From Methylococcaceae bacterium (lineage in GTDB: Bacteria > Pseudomonadota > Gammaproteobacteria > Methylococcales > Methylomonadaceae): a stretch of 9,678 bases of DNA. The notes under the pieces are model-generated. The model saw only the letters and a list, made by a program, of their open reading frames with translations. It was not told the origin of the DNA and searched no databases. Made by a program: the position numbers and the translations under genes. Shown here piece by piece: positions 1 through 5,949 of the stretch; position 1 is the first letter of the stretch, and each line of letters starts with the position of its first letter. The stretch is taken from positions 1 to 9,678 of the forward strand of contig JAUYMX010000573.1 of the NCBI GenBank assembly GCA_030699345.1. The letters are read 5' to 3'.

Positions 1-1013
1 AACTCTTATCTGCAGATGCACGGATCTTAATCGTCAATGATACCTTTGGGGCGCTGGCTGTGGCGTTAAATGACTTTCAGCCCTCTGCTATGTCCGATAC
101 CTGGTTATCACAACAAGCAACTCGATTGAACCTCCAGATCAATAATTTGCCCGAAAACAGTGTCAAGCTGATCAACAGTCTTGAAGCACTTGAGGGTGTT
201 TTTAATCTGGTGATAATTAAAGCGCCAAAAACCTTGGCGTTATTGGAAGATCAGTTAATTCGATTGCGCGCCCACCTAACACTTACCAGCCAGATTATTA
301 TCGCGGGTATGATTAAAAACTTGCCGTCATCGATTTGGAAATTAACAGAACGCTTAATCGGGTCACCGACAACATCGTTGGCAAGAAAAAAAGCCCGCCT
401 AATTTTTTCCCAACCAGATGCCGGAATGACCATCCCCGCGAATCCTTATCCAGTAAGTTATCAACTCGAAGGGACCAGCTATTCGATCAGCAACCATGCC
501 AATGTTTTCTCTCGAGATAGCCTAGACATCGGTACGCGCTTTTTTTTGCAGCATTTGCCTGTCAATCAAGATGTCAGAGATATAGTCGATTTGGGATGTG
601 GTAATGGCGTGGTCGGGTTGATAGCTGCGACTAAAAACCCAGCTGCCACAGTTCATTTTGTTGACGAATCATTTATGGCGGTAGCGTCGGCGCAAGATAA
701 TTTTTATCAAGGCTTAGGGCAGGGGCGTCAAGCTACATTTCGTGTGGGCGATGGTTTAACTGATTTTGCTAAACAATCGGCTGATTTGATTTTATGCAAT
801 CCACCGTTTCATCAACAGCATTCGGTCGGCGACCAGATTGCACAAAGTATGTTTAGGCAAGCCCGAAACGTGTTGCGGCAAGGTGGTGAATTATGGGTAA
901 TTGGCAATAGGCATTTAAACTACCACGCCGATCTTAAAACGCTTTTTGGCAACTGCACTGTAGTCGCGACCAATACCAAATTTGTTATTTGCAAAGCACA
1001 ACTCAGGAAATAG
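1..1013 (+). CDS. rlmG: 23S rRNA (guanine-N2)-methyltransferase RlmG, 5'-truncated by the window edge
   Basis: RlmG uses S-adenosylmethionine to methylate N2 of G1835 (E. coli numbering) in 23S rRNA. The reading frame is open from position 3 to the TAG at 1011-1013, giving 336 codons; E. coli RlmG has about 378, so roughly 40 residues lie before the window. The first GTG in frame (position 60) is not the start: the codons before it encode ILIVNDTFGALA, which matches the N-terminal domain of RlmG as I recall it. Visible motifs are KAPKTLALLE in the N-terminal domain, NHANVFSRDSLDIGTRFFLQHLP before the catalytic domain, the SAM-binding loop DLGCGNG (codons 588-608), VDES (motif II), and the catalytic tetrapeptide NPPF followed by HQQH (codons 798-809), typical of RsmC/RlmG-type N2-guanine methyltransferases. 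The C-terminus FGNCTVVATNTKFVICKA is family-typical. No + strand intrinsic terminator follows it. Family assignment is secure; distinction from RsmC rests on the N-terminal and NHANVFSR segments. Confidence 0.95.
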   Translation, partial: LLSADARILIVNDTFGALAVALNDFQPSAMSDTWLSQQATRLNLQINNLPENSVKLINSLEALEGVFNLVIIKAPKTLALLEDQLIRLRAHLTLTSQIIIAGMIKNLPSSIWKLTERLIGSPTTSLARKKARLIFSQPDAGMTIPANPYPVSYQLEGTSYSISNHANVFSRDSLDIGTRFFLQHLPVNQDVRDIVDLGCGNGVVGLIAATKNPAATVHFVDESFMAVASAQDNFYQGLGQGRQATFRVGDGLTDFAKQSADLILCNPPFHQQHSVGDQIAQSMFRQARNVLRQGGELWVIGNRHLNYHADLKTLFGNCTVVATNTKFVICKAQLRK

Positions 1014-1015
1014 TT

Positions 1016-1054
1016 AAAAAAAATCCCGGTGACCTTAAAAAAAGGTACCGGGAT
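1016..1054 (-). terminator. Intrinsic terminator reading on the - strand, downstream of the 50-residue gene
   Basis: The arms ATCCCGGTGACCTT (1023-1036) and AAGGTACCGGGAT (1042-1054) pair with a single bulged G and an A-rich loop. On the - strand the hairpin is followed directly by a run of seven T (complement of A at 1016-1022). On the + strand it is followed by ATAAAACAAA, so it is not a standard terminator for rlmG. It fits the end of the small - strand gene at 1112-1264. Confidence 0.8.
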
Positions 1055-1057
1055 AAA

Positions 1058-1086
1058 ACAAACAAGACGGGAGCGTCGATGTTTGT
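1058..1086. repeat. Small imperfect stem-loop beside the terminator
   Basis: ACAAAC (1058-1063) pairs with GTTTGT (1081-1086), and GACG (1066-1069) with CGTC (1074-1077). The two short helices are separated by an AA/GAT internal loop, and the loop is GGAG. It lies between the stop of the small - strand gene and the intrinsic terminator, so it would sit in that gene's 3' UTR. Its function is unknown and the stem is weak. Confidence 0.35.
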
Positions 1087-1111
1087 GTCAATACCAGGAG
1101 GTGGTAAACGG

Positions 1112-1264
1112 TTAGTGGTGCAGTTTAGGACTTGAAAATATGTTGCTTAATACCGCCGCACTTGCAAATAAAACAGTTGAAACAATAAATTCGCCCGACA
1201 TAAACCCAAACATACCGAGGATAAATATCAGACTAATCAAAATATCTCTTTGGAATGCATTCAT
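1112..1264 (-). CDS. Small probable membrane protein, 50 residues, function unknown
   Basis: This gene encodes 50 residues from the ATG at 1264-1262 to the TAA at 1114-1112. The start is well supported: AAGGA lies 8 nt upstream of the ATG. The protein has a short polar N-terminus (MNAFQRD), then a strongly hydrophobic stretch ILISLIFILGMFGFMS at about residues 8-23, a Gly-Glu break, and a second hydrophobic stretch FIVSTVLFASAAVLSNIF at about 26-43, ending in a basic/polar tail SPKLHH. This suggests a two-helix hairpin in the inner membrane. A sigma70-like promoter (1311-1339) lies upstream and an intrinsic terminator (1016-1054) downstream, so it looks like a complete monocistronic unit. I do not recognise the family. 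That the frame is real is inferred from the combination of ribosome binding site, promoter, terminator and protein character. Confidence 0.68.
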   Translation of the reverse strand: MNAFQRDILISLIFILGMFGFMSGEFIVSTVLFASAAVLSNIFSSPKLHH

Positions 1265-1308
1265 TTTGTTAATCCTTTAAAAAGATTGGGGTGAAATCGA
1301 CTACGACT

Positions 1309-1328
1309 TAACTATAAAACTATAGTTA
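1309..1328. promoter_or_regulatory. Perfect inverted repeat over the -10 region, candidate operator
   Basis: TAACTATA (1309-1316), spacer AAAC, TATAGTTA (1321-1328): an 8-bp perfect inverted repeat with a 4-bp spacer. It covers the -10 box and part of the spacer of the - strand promoter for the 50-residue gene, where a dimeric repressor could act. The AT-rich content means chance or simple promoter composition could also explain it. Confidence 0.4.
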
Positions 1329-1339
1329 TTTATTGACAA
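1311..1339 (-). promoter_or_regulatory. Sigma70-like promoter for the 50-residue membrane protein gene
   Basis: On the - strand TTGTCA (1339-1334, five of six consensus bases) is followed by exactly 17 nt and TATAGT (1316-1311, five of six). Initiation would fall near 1304, leaving a 5' UTR of about 40 nt before the ATG at 1264 that includes the AAGGA ribosome binding site. This is the best-formed promoter I could find in the window. It lies downstream of the 141-residue gene on the same strand, so it would make the small gene independent of it. Confidence 0.6.
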
Positions 1340-1414
1340 TAGCAGCCAATATTGATTTATAGTTTCCTTATTGGGAATAATACGTAAGTGCTATTGATTT
1401 AGAGGTGTTGCGAT

Positions 1415-1440
1415 GGCGATGCTGAGGAAGTAGCATCGCC
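1415..1440. repeat. 9-bp perfect stem-loop after the exported-protein gene
   Basis: GGCGATGCT (1415-1423) and AGCATCGCC (1432-1440) form a perfect GC-rich 9-bp stem with an 8-nt loop. It begins 27 nt past the stop codon of the - strand gene ending at 1467. No T-run follows on either strand, so it is not a classic intrinsic terminator. It could protect the 3' end of that mRNA from exonucleases or act as a weak terminator. Confidence 0.5.
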
Positions 1441-1466
1441 GATATGTCGATTTAGTGATTGAGGTT

Positions 1467-1892
1467 TTAATTACCACAACCACCCGCACTTATTGGTTTT
1501 AATGTGGCGTTAACGTCTAACGCACCATTGGTACATAGATCGTATTGACGCTGACCAGTTTGATGCAAGGTATAGCAATATCTGCCGGCGTTAGCGTAGT
1601 CATAACACACCTCTTCTTTTTTCGCAGCAGCTTGTCCAGTCACATTTACTGACCAGCTACCTACTTTGGATCTAGGATCGACCGGGTCATTCGGCCCTTT
1701 TTTGTAATCCCACAACGTACCGTCTTTGTTATGCTCCTCTTGCCATTTGTCACCGTTGCCTTTGGTTGCGCAGACCGTTTGACCTGACAATATTTTCTTT
1801 AGATTTTTAGTAGGGGAGGTGTTGCAATCAGCCATTGCTTCTCCAGCAATAGCCGTTGATAAGACACTTGCTACGATAATCATGTGCTTCAT
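1467..1892 (-). CDS. Exported small protein with six cysteines, function unknown
   Basis: The protein has 141 residues. The start ATG at 1892 is supported by CGGAG 8 nt upstream. The N-terminus is a Sec signal peptide: basic start MKH, hydrophobic core, and an AMA|DC cleavage site after residue 21. There is no lipobox, since Cys23 is at +2 of a signal peptidase I site. The predicted mature protein of about 120 residues has six Cys (23, 41, 96, 106, 120, 139), an even number compatible with three disulfides in the periplasm or outside the cell. Notable segments are the Trp/Gly-containing WQEEHNKDGTLWDYKKG (50-66), VGSWSV (77-82) and the aromatic CYDYANAGRYCYTLH (96-110). I do not recognise the family; the GSWSV followed by a Cys/Tyr block is faintly like small secreted proteins of the DUF995 type, but I would not assign it. 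It is followed by a 9-bp hairpin and preceded by a long gene-free region, so it is probably monocistronic. Confidence 0.85.
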   Translation of the reverse strand: MKHMIIVASVLSTAIAGEAMADCNTSPTKNLKKILSGQTVCATKGNGDKWQEEHNKDGTLWDYKKGPNDPVDPRSKVGSWSVNVTGQAAAKKEEVCYDYANAGRYCYTLHQTGQRQYDLCTNGALDVNATLKPISAGGCGN

Positions 1893-2359
1893 ATTGTTAA
1901 CTCCGAAATTAGGTTATAAATAAAACAAAAAATTCCCAAATACTTCTATAAAAACTCTGATGACTCAAACTTGGCTAGCATAGCAGTTGATCTGCATAGT
2001 TGCCAACAACCGGGGGCTAAGACTAAAACTAAAGCCTGAATCAAGACGTTATCCATAAAATGCATTTCTATTGCTTTGTAATAATCAGAGATGATCTGAT
2101 TATTACAAAGCAATTCATCAACGAGCCTAACAGGTGTTATCAAACCCAAGCTAAGTCAAATGCATAGCTCTATGCCTTTATCAGATAACATGCAGCCTTC
2201 ATGAAATAACCGTATGTGCAAGCGATTCGACCACTAATAGTAGAGGCAAATGCCGGAAGGCGGTTTTAATTATTACCGTCATAACTGCGCATAATGTATA
2301 TTATGTTAAATTATTATATGTTTTGTATGGAATCTTGTTATCACACCTTGTAAGTAGCT
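1893..2359. other. Gene-free AT-rich region between two - strand genes
   Basis: I see no convincing gene in these 467 bp. A 67-codon - strand frame at 1946-2149 spans a perfect palindrome, lacks a clear ribosome binding site and has no family-like features. The region contains the 20-bp inverted repeat at 2070-2114, a small GCATAG/CTATGC palindrome at 2162-2175, and AT-rich sequence with CATAAT/ATTATG symmetry near 2290. The promoter of the exported-protein gene must lie in the part nearest 1892, but I found no hexamer pair good enough to place it. No T-tailed terminator follows the lipoprotein gene that ends at 2360. Confidence 0.6.
2070..2114. repeat. Perfect 20-bp inverted repeat with 5-nt loop
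   Basis: The left arm 2070-2089 (ATTGCTTTGTAATAATCAGA) is exactly complementary to the right arm 2095-2114; the loop is GATGA. No T-run follows on either strand, which argues against an intrinsic terminator. The two arms sit between short direct repeats AAATGCAT (2058-2065 and 2158-2165). Candidate roles are a protein-binding palindrome, an RNA hairpin in the 3' UTR of the lipoprotein operon, or a remnant of a mobile palindromic element. None is proven by the sequence. Confidence 0.9.
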
Positions 2360-3601
2360 TTAATCTATAGTCTCAGTCCAGCGACAACGGTCATTAACAA
2401 TTTTAGCGGTGTTATTGTTGCCGATGCCTTTAGCAACTAATGCAACAACTCGGTCATCCACATCGTATCCTACATGCGCATCTATTGGGCTAGCCATTTT
2501 TCCTAATCCAAAAGCATCGAAAATTGTAGCTACGTTGATATTAATATTGGTTACGTCAATGCAAAGCCTGGAATCTAAATACTTGTCTACAAAACCATTC
2601 GGTATTGCATAGCTTAAAAGATCATTCGGATCACTAAACGCTATGATCGGCGTTTTGGCCAGCATTCGTTGTTCGTATTTTCCACCTTCCGGCTGGCAAT
2701 ACGCTGCTTTTTGACCGCTGACATCGGGTAATTTTCGGCCCATCTGCAGCATAGGCAGTTGATTTGACATCATATAGATTGGGATTTCCTTGTCTTTTAA
2801 CGCTAGTCTAAATTCAACGTCACGCTGGTCTAGTAAGGAAGCAATACGCTGCATTCCATCAATGGTGATTCGGCTACCAAGACTATGGGAAATAAAAGCA
2901 TATTGATCTTTGCGAATATTACTTGCCGCGGCATCGTCATTAAATGAACAGGATTGTGTTACATCATTTGGCAAGCTATTCCAGTCGCTTTTAGTCATCC
3001 AGCAAAACGCTTGTGCAAAAGAAACCAAAATATCTTCTCTACTTTCTCCTAAATAAATAATGGGATCAGGTCCCGTATCATTAGAAAACTTTTTCATTAA
3101 GTCATTCATTTCGGCCCGGCGAAAGGAATATTCACCCGAATTATCGTAGGCTAGAACTTCTTTTTGTTTTGCTGTGATCGCCGACCAAGTTAACTCATAA
3201 AACAATAATTCCTTGCTTCTGTCCTTACTCAACAAGCGATTAACTCGCAGATTACCAAGGTTTTTACTGGCATCCACGCGACTGGTCAGCATGATGTTTT
3301 TATGCTGCGCTGACATGACCGGCAAATCCAGTTCTTTGGCTAACTTTTCCAAGAATTGTGTCGAATATCCTGGCAAATGATCACCAACCCCATGAATCAT
3401 AAGAACTTTCATTTTTCCTTGCGGATTAGTCAAAAATGGCGAGAGTCCGCCAAAAGCCTTACCCCATACTTCACAAATTCTGGTATCAACCGATTGCTGT
3501 TTTTCCAAGAATGCTTCAGCGAGACCTTTGCCAAAGCTTGAGCAACCGCTAAGCTCTGTTGCAAAGACAGTTATTAAAAGGATTTTAAAAACAGCCTTCA
3601 T
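2360..3601 (-). CDS. Lipoprotein with alpha/beta-hydrolase (lipase/esterase-like) catalytic triad
   Basis: The protein has 413 residues; AAGGA lies 10 nt before the ATG. Residues 1-20 are a lipoprotein signal peptide ending in lipobox LSGC, with lipidation at Cys20; Ser at +2 suggests outer-membrane sorting. The mature part shows alpha/beta-hydrolase landmarks: strand plus oxyanion-type VLMIHGVGDH (66-75), a nucleophile elbow AFISHSLGSR (235-244, nucleophile Ser240), an acid in AFSDPNDLLSY (321-331, Asp324 or Asp327), and His376 in DAHVGYD. A Lys/Arg-rich insert of about 100 residues separates the oxyanion strand from the elbow. The order of Ser-Asp-His fits a serine hydrolase acting at the envelope; the substrate cannot be read from the sequence. 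It is the last gene of a three-gene operon, 5 bp after the methyltransferase. Hydrolase fold is inferred from motifs only. No intrinsic terminator is evident after it. Confidence 0.85.
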   Translation of the reverse strand: MKAVFKILLITVFATELSGCSSFGKGLAEAFLEKQQSVDTRICEVWGKAFGGLSPFLTNPQGKMKVLMIHGVGDHLPGYSTQFLEKLAKELDLPVMSAQHKNIMLTSRVDASKNLGNLRVNRLLSKDRSKELLFYELTWSAITAKQKEVLAYDNSGEYSFRRAEMNDLMKKFSNDTGPDPIIYLGESREDILVSFAQAFCWMTKSDWNSLPNDVTQSCSFNDDAAASNIRKDQYAFISHSLGSRITIDGMQRIASLLDQRDVEFRLALKDKEIPIYMMSNQLPMLQMGRKLPDVSGQKAAYCQPEGGKYEQRMLAKTPIIAFSDPNDLLSYAIPNGFVDKYLDSRLCIDVTNININVATIFDAFGLGKMASPIDAHVGYDVDDRVVALVAKGIGNNNTAKIVNDRCRWTETID

Positions 3602-3606
3602 ATTTA

Positions 3607-4350
3607 TTAAGTCCTTGGTTTAATAGCTGTAACAAGTGCGTTAACTTCGTTTCTGTGAGACAGCTTAATATCAAAGAATCCAGCATTGCGTAACTGAATT
3701 AATGCAACAGTTTCGCGCATGACATGGTTTTCTGATTCATCACTAAATAAATGCACTAGCCAATGTTCCAACAAATCCAGTCTGTTGATGTTGGTTAACA
3801 CATTGAAATAGGCACTCACTTCTTTTTGTACAAGACGTGTATGCTCCGATATATCGTCAAGCGCATAACGATCGCCATTAATTAGAGCGCCACCAGGCTT
3901 GAGGACTCTGAATATTTCGTTAACCACTGCTTCACGATAACCAGCCAAAAAATTGTGTAAGGTATAAGCCGACGCCACAATATCAATGCTTGCCGTTGGC
4001 AGATTTTGTAATGCTGTTAAAGCATCCTCACTTCTGAATGCAAGTTTTCCAACCTCAGCCCATTGCTGTAAATGGTTCTTAGCCTGATTCTGCATGATCG
4101 GTTCGTTGTCAACGCTAACAATATGAACGTTAGCCTTTGCATTCAATAACGATAAAGTAGTGATGCCTGTGCCTCCACCCAACTCAACAATGGATAAAGT
4201 ATTTTCCGATTCATGCTGATAATCACTCACCGCCAAACCAACCAAGCGGCTCATTTCTGTCGCTAACGGACAAATAAGATTGAGCATTTCATAATCTTGA
4301 CCGATAACGCCGGAAAATACGGCGTCGTATTGTGCTTTGTCTGTAATCAT
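3607..4350 (-). CDS. Class I SAM-dependent methyltransferase, substrate unknown
   Basis: The protein has 247 residues. It carries the Rossmann-fold methyltransferase motifs in order: motif I VELGGGTGI (55-63, SAM-binding glycine loop), motif II acidic SVDNEP (79-84, ribose contact), SEDAL (107-111), ASAYTLHNF (126-134, motif IV region), and the post-motif IFRVLKPGGALINGD (146-160). The C-terminal part contains a helical region with LLEHWLVHLF (192-201), probably a substrate cap. This places it in the Methyltransf_11/25 group, but the group acts on lipids, small molecules, RNA and protein, so the substrate stays open. The start ATG overlaps the DUF1244 stop in an ATGA, and no clear Shine-Dalgarno precedes it, so translation is probably coupled. 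The lipoprotein gene follows after 5 bp. Confidence 0.9.
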   Translation of the reverse strand: MITDKAQYDAVFSGVIGQDYEMLNLICPLATEMSRLVGLAVSDYQHESENTLSIVELGGGTGITTLSLLNAKANVHIVSVDNEPIMQNQAKNHLQQWAEVGKLAFRSEDALTALQNLPTASIDIVASAYTLHNFLAGYREAVVNEIFRVLKPGGALINGDRYALDDISEHTRLVQKEVSAYFNVLTNINRLDLLEHWLVHLFSDESENHVMRETVALIQLRNAGFFDIKLSHRNEVNALVTAIKPRT

Positions 4351-4646
4351 TTATGTGCTTGTTGTTTATGTTGATAAGCGGCTAATTGTTCTGGGGTAGC
4401 GTCTAATTGATATTTATCTTTCCATTCACTATAAGGCATGCCGTAAACCATCTCCCGGGCTTGTTCATAATCCAAATCTACCCCCTGCTCTACTGCTTCG
4501 GCGGTAAACCATTTAGCTAAGCAGTTTCGGCAAAAATCGGCAAGAATCATAATGTCTATATTTTGGACTTCTGGATGCTGTTGTAAATGGGCGAGCAAGC
4601 GTCTGAATGTAGCCGCTTCTAGTTCTGTTTGAGTTTTTTTATCCAC
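4347..4646 (-). CDS. DUF1244 family protein
   Basis: The protein has 99 residues, the usual size for this family of small, mostly helical proteins of unknown function found in proteobacteria. Diagnostic segments are FRRLLAHLQQHPEVQNIDIM (14-33), FCRNCLAKW (38-46, with a CxxC pair Cys39/Cys42) and MVYGMPYSEWK (66-76). The start is GTG at 4646-4644, chosen because AGGAG sits 7 nt upstream and no better ATG exists. The CxxC could bind a metal or be redox active, which I infer rather than see. It is the first gene of the operon with the methyltransferase and lipoprotein hydrolase, and shares a divergent intergenic region with the + strand gene at 4765. Confidence 0.92.
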   Translation of the reverse strand: MDKKTQTELEAATFRRLLAHLQQHPEVQNIDIMILADFCRNCLAKWFTAEAVEQGVDLDYEQAREMVYGMPYSEWKDKYQLDATPEQLAAYQHKQQAHK

Positions 4647-4764
4647 GGATAATCTCCTAAAATAGCGAGCATTCTAACAGAATCGACCTATAGGGCATGT
4701 ACATTGCAAAGATAAGATTTTACAATACCAACAAGTTAACATTGCGTAACCTTCCGCAAGGGTC

Positions 4765-5079
4765 ATGAGAATTCATAGTTCATCTTTATCTTTACCTGCC
4801 AATACAACCAATCGTCTTACTCCGAAAAATTCTGTTGTTCAGGATATTGGCCTGGTTAGTAAAGCCGATTCACAAAATCAACCTCCTAACAAAACCCCCA
4901 CCCCACCTAATGAAATAAAAAAAATATTGAGTTCCGTTGTTTTGCACGTCAATGAAGGTGCATCTGAAGGGCTCGATACAAGGACATCAAAAGCGTTGTT
5001 GGCTTATCGAATGGAAGCTCACTCCTCTATAAAAGAACAAGATTTGTCAGCTATTACTGGCATTGATGTTTACGCCTAA
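4765..5079 (+). CDS. Small hypothetical protein with C-terminal GIDVYA tail
   Basis: The protein has 104 residues. The N-terminal half (1-49) is polar and low in complexity, rich in Ser, Asn, Pro and Thr, and probably disordered (NQPPNKTPTPPNE at 38-50). The C-terminal half looks ordered and helical: IKKILSSVVLHVNEG (51-65), then RTSKALLAYRMEAHSS (73-88), and LSAITGIDVYA at the end. A tail of the form AL.AY...L...GVD.YA recurs, as I recall, in small gammaproteobacterial hypothetical proteins, but I cannot name a family. The start is forced: an in-frame TAA lies at 4747-4749 and no other start codon is near. The only Shine-Dalgarno-like sequence (AAGGG, 4758-4762) is just 2 nt from the ATG, so translation may be weak. 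yciB follows after 27 bp. No signal peptide or membrane segment is visible. Confidence 0.65.
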   Translation: MRIHSSSLSLPANTTNRLTPKNSVVQDIGLVSKADSQNQPPNKTPTPPNEIKKILSSVVLHVNEGASEGLDTRTSKALLAYRMEAHSSIKEQDLSAITGIDVYA

Positions 5080-5106
5080 CTATCTAAATTAACCAACTTT
5101 TTTATC

Positions 5107-5643
5107 ATGAAACAACTTTTTGAATTCATCCCCATACTGCTATTTTTTATCGCTTTTAAGCTTTATGACTTTTATGTTGCCACTGCGGTCGTTATTGTTG
5201 CCACGGTGCTACAAGTTGCTTATGCATGGATCAAGTATCGTAAAGTTGAAACCATGCAATGGATTACTCTGGGTCTTATTTTAGTAATGGGTGGCGCTAC
5301 GTTGTATTTGCGGGACGAGCAATTTCTCAAATGGAAATTGTCGATTATTGAATGGTTGTTTGGGGTGGCATTTTTAGGCAGTCAATTCGTTGGAAAAACA
5401 CCCTTTATTGAAAGAATGCTGTCTGCCAGTTTGACTCTGCCGGATGTAATATGGAAACGCCTAAATACACTTTGGGGATGTTTTTTTATCAGTGTTGGCT
5501 TTATAAATTTATACGTTATGTACAACTACAACACTGAAGAATGGGTCACTTTCAAGACATTTGGTGTACCGGCATTGATGGTCATTTTTATAGTATTACA
5601 AATGGCTTTTTTATATAAATACATTCCCGATTCAGAGGAGTAA
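5107..5643 (+). CDS. yciB: Inner-membrane septation protein A (YciB/IspZ family)
   Basis: The protein has 178 residues, nearly identical in length to E. coli YciB (179). It matches along its full length: MKQLFEFIPILLFF at the start, KLYDFYVATAVVIVAT, YAWIKYRKVETMQWIT, GGATLYLRDEQFLKWKLSIIEWLF, LTLPDVIWKRLNTLWGCFF and WVTFKTFGVPALM. About five membrane-spanning segments are visible. In enterobacteria this inner-membrane protein interacts with cell-division and elongation proteins and affects envelope synthesis; in Shigella its loss blocked septation and intracellular spread. The ATG at 5107 gives the conserved MKQ start, though no clear Shine-Dalgarno precedes it. Its stop is 6 bp before yciI, and the yciI ribosome binding site overlaps its last codons. 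Confidence 0.97.
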   Translation: MKQLFEFIPILLFFIAFKLYDFYVATAVVIVATVLQVAYAWIKYRKVETMQWITLGLILVMGGATLYLRDEQFLKWKLSIIEWLFGVAFLGSQFVGKTPFIERMLSASLTLPDVIWKRLNTLWGCFFISVGFINLYVMYNYNTEEWVTFKTFGVPALMVIFIVLQMAFLYKYIPDSEE

Positions 5644-5649
5644 AGAATC

Positions 5650-5949
5650 GTGCTGTACGCAATTATCAGCGAAGATATTACAGATAGTTTGCAAAAAAGA
5701 CTGTCTGCGCGGCCTGCGCATCTGCAAAGACTACAAGAATTACAAGATGCCGGTCGTTTAGTGCTGGCTGGACCACATCCTGCTATTGACAGTGACAACC
5801 CAGCCGAAGCCGGCTTTACTGGCAGCTTAGTGGTTGCAGAATTTGAAAGTTTGCAGGCGGCCCGACAATGGGCTGATGCAGATCCTTATGTTGCTGCCGG
5901 TGTTTATGCCGCGGTAACTGTTAAACCCTTTAAAAAGGTATTTCCTTAA
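5650..5949 (+). CDS. yciI: YciI family protein
   Basis: The protein has 99 residues, close to E. coli YciI (98), with a ferredoxin-like alpha+beta fold. Matching segments are RLSARPAHLQRLQELQDAGRL (17-37, His24 being the conserved family histidine), LAGPHPAIDS (39-48), AGFTGSLVVAEFES (54-67), ADADPYVAAGVY (75-86, with the conserved acidic residues) and VKPFKKVF at the end. The His-Asp pair has been proposed as a catalytic site, but no physiological reaction is established to my knowledge. The start is GTG at 5650, with GGAG 9 nt upstream inside the end of yciB; it yields the family-typical MLYAI start. The stop codon abuts the bolA ATG with no intervening base, so the two genes are probably translated from one mRNA. 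Confidence 0.96.
   Translation: MLYAIISEDITDSLQKRLSARPAHLQRLQELQDAGRLVLAGPHPAIDSDNPAEAGFTGSLVVAEFESLQAARQWADADPYVAAGVYAAVTVKPFKKVFP

Noticed and set aside
60..62. GTG as the start of rlmG
   Set aside because: The frame is open upstream to the window edge and encodes residues typical of the RlmG N-terminal domain, so the gene begins before the window.
1016..1054. Hairpin as the rlmG terminator
   Set aside because: The T-run is on the - strand only; on the + strand the hairpin is followed by A-rich sequence. It may still slow + strand transcription.
1081..1137. 18-codon + strand frame starting ATG TTT after a GGGAG
   Set aside because: It is very short, overlaps the better supported - strand gene, and has no promoter evidence.
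1414..1434. Six-codon + strand frame preceded by AGAGGTG inside the 1415-1440 hairpin
   Set aside because: Too short, no downstream gene for a leader peptide to control on that strand.
1946..2149. 67-codon - strand frame
   Set aside because: It spans the perfect palindrome, has no clear ribosome binding site and no protein-like features; the frame is probably accidental.
2058..2165. AAATGCAT direct repeats as target-site duplications of an inserted element
   Set aside because: The inverted repeat is not at the ends of the segment and the 8-mer is AT-rich with an internal palindrome, so chance is a fair explanation. Kept only as a note with the palindrome.
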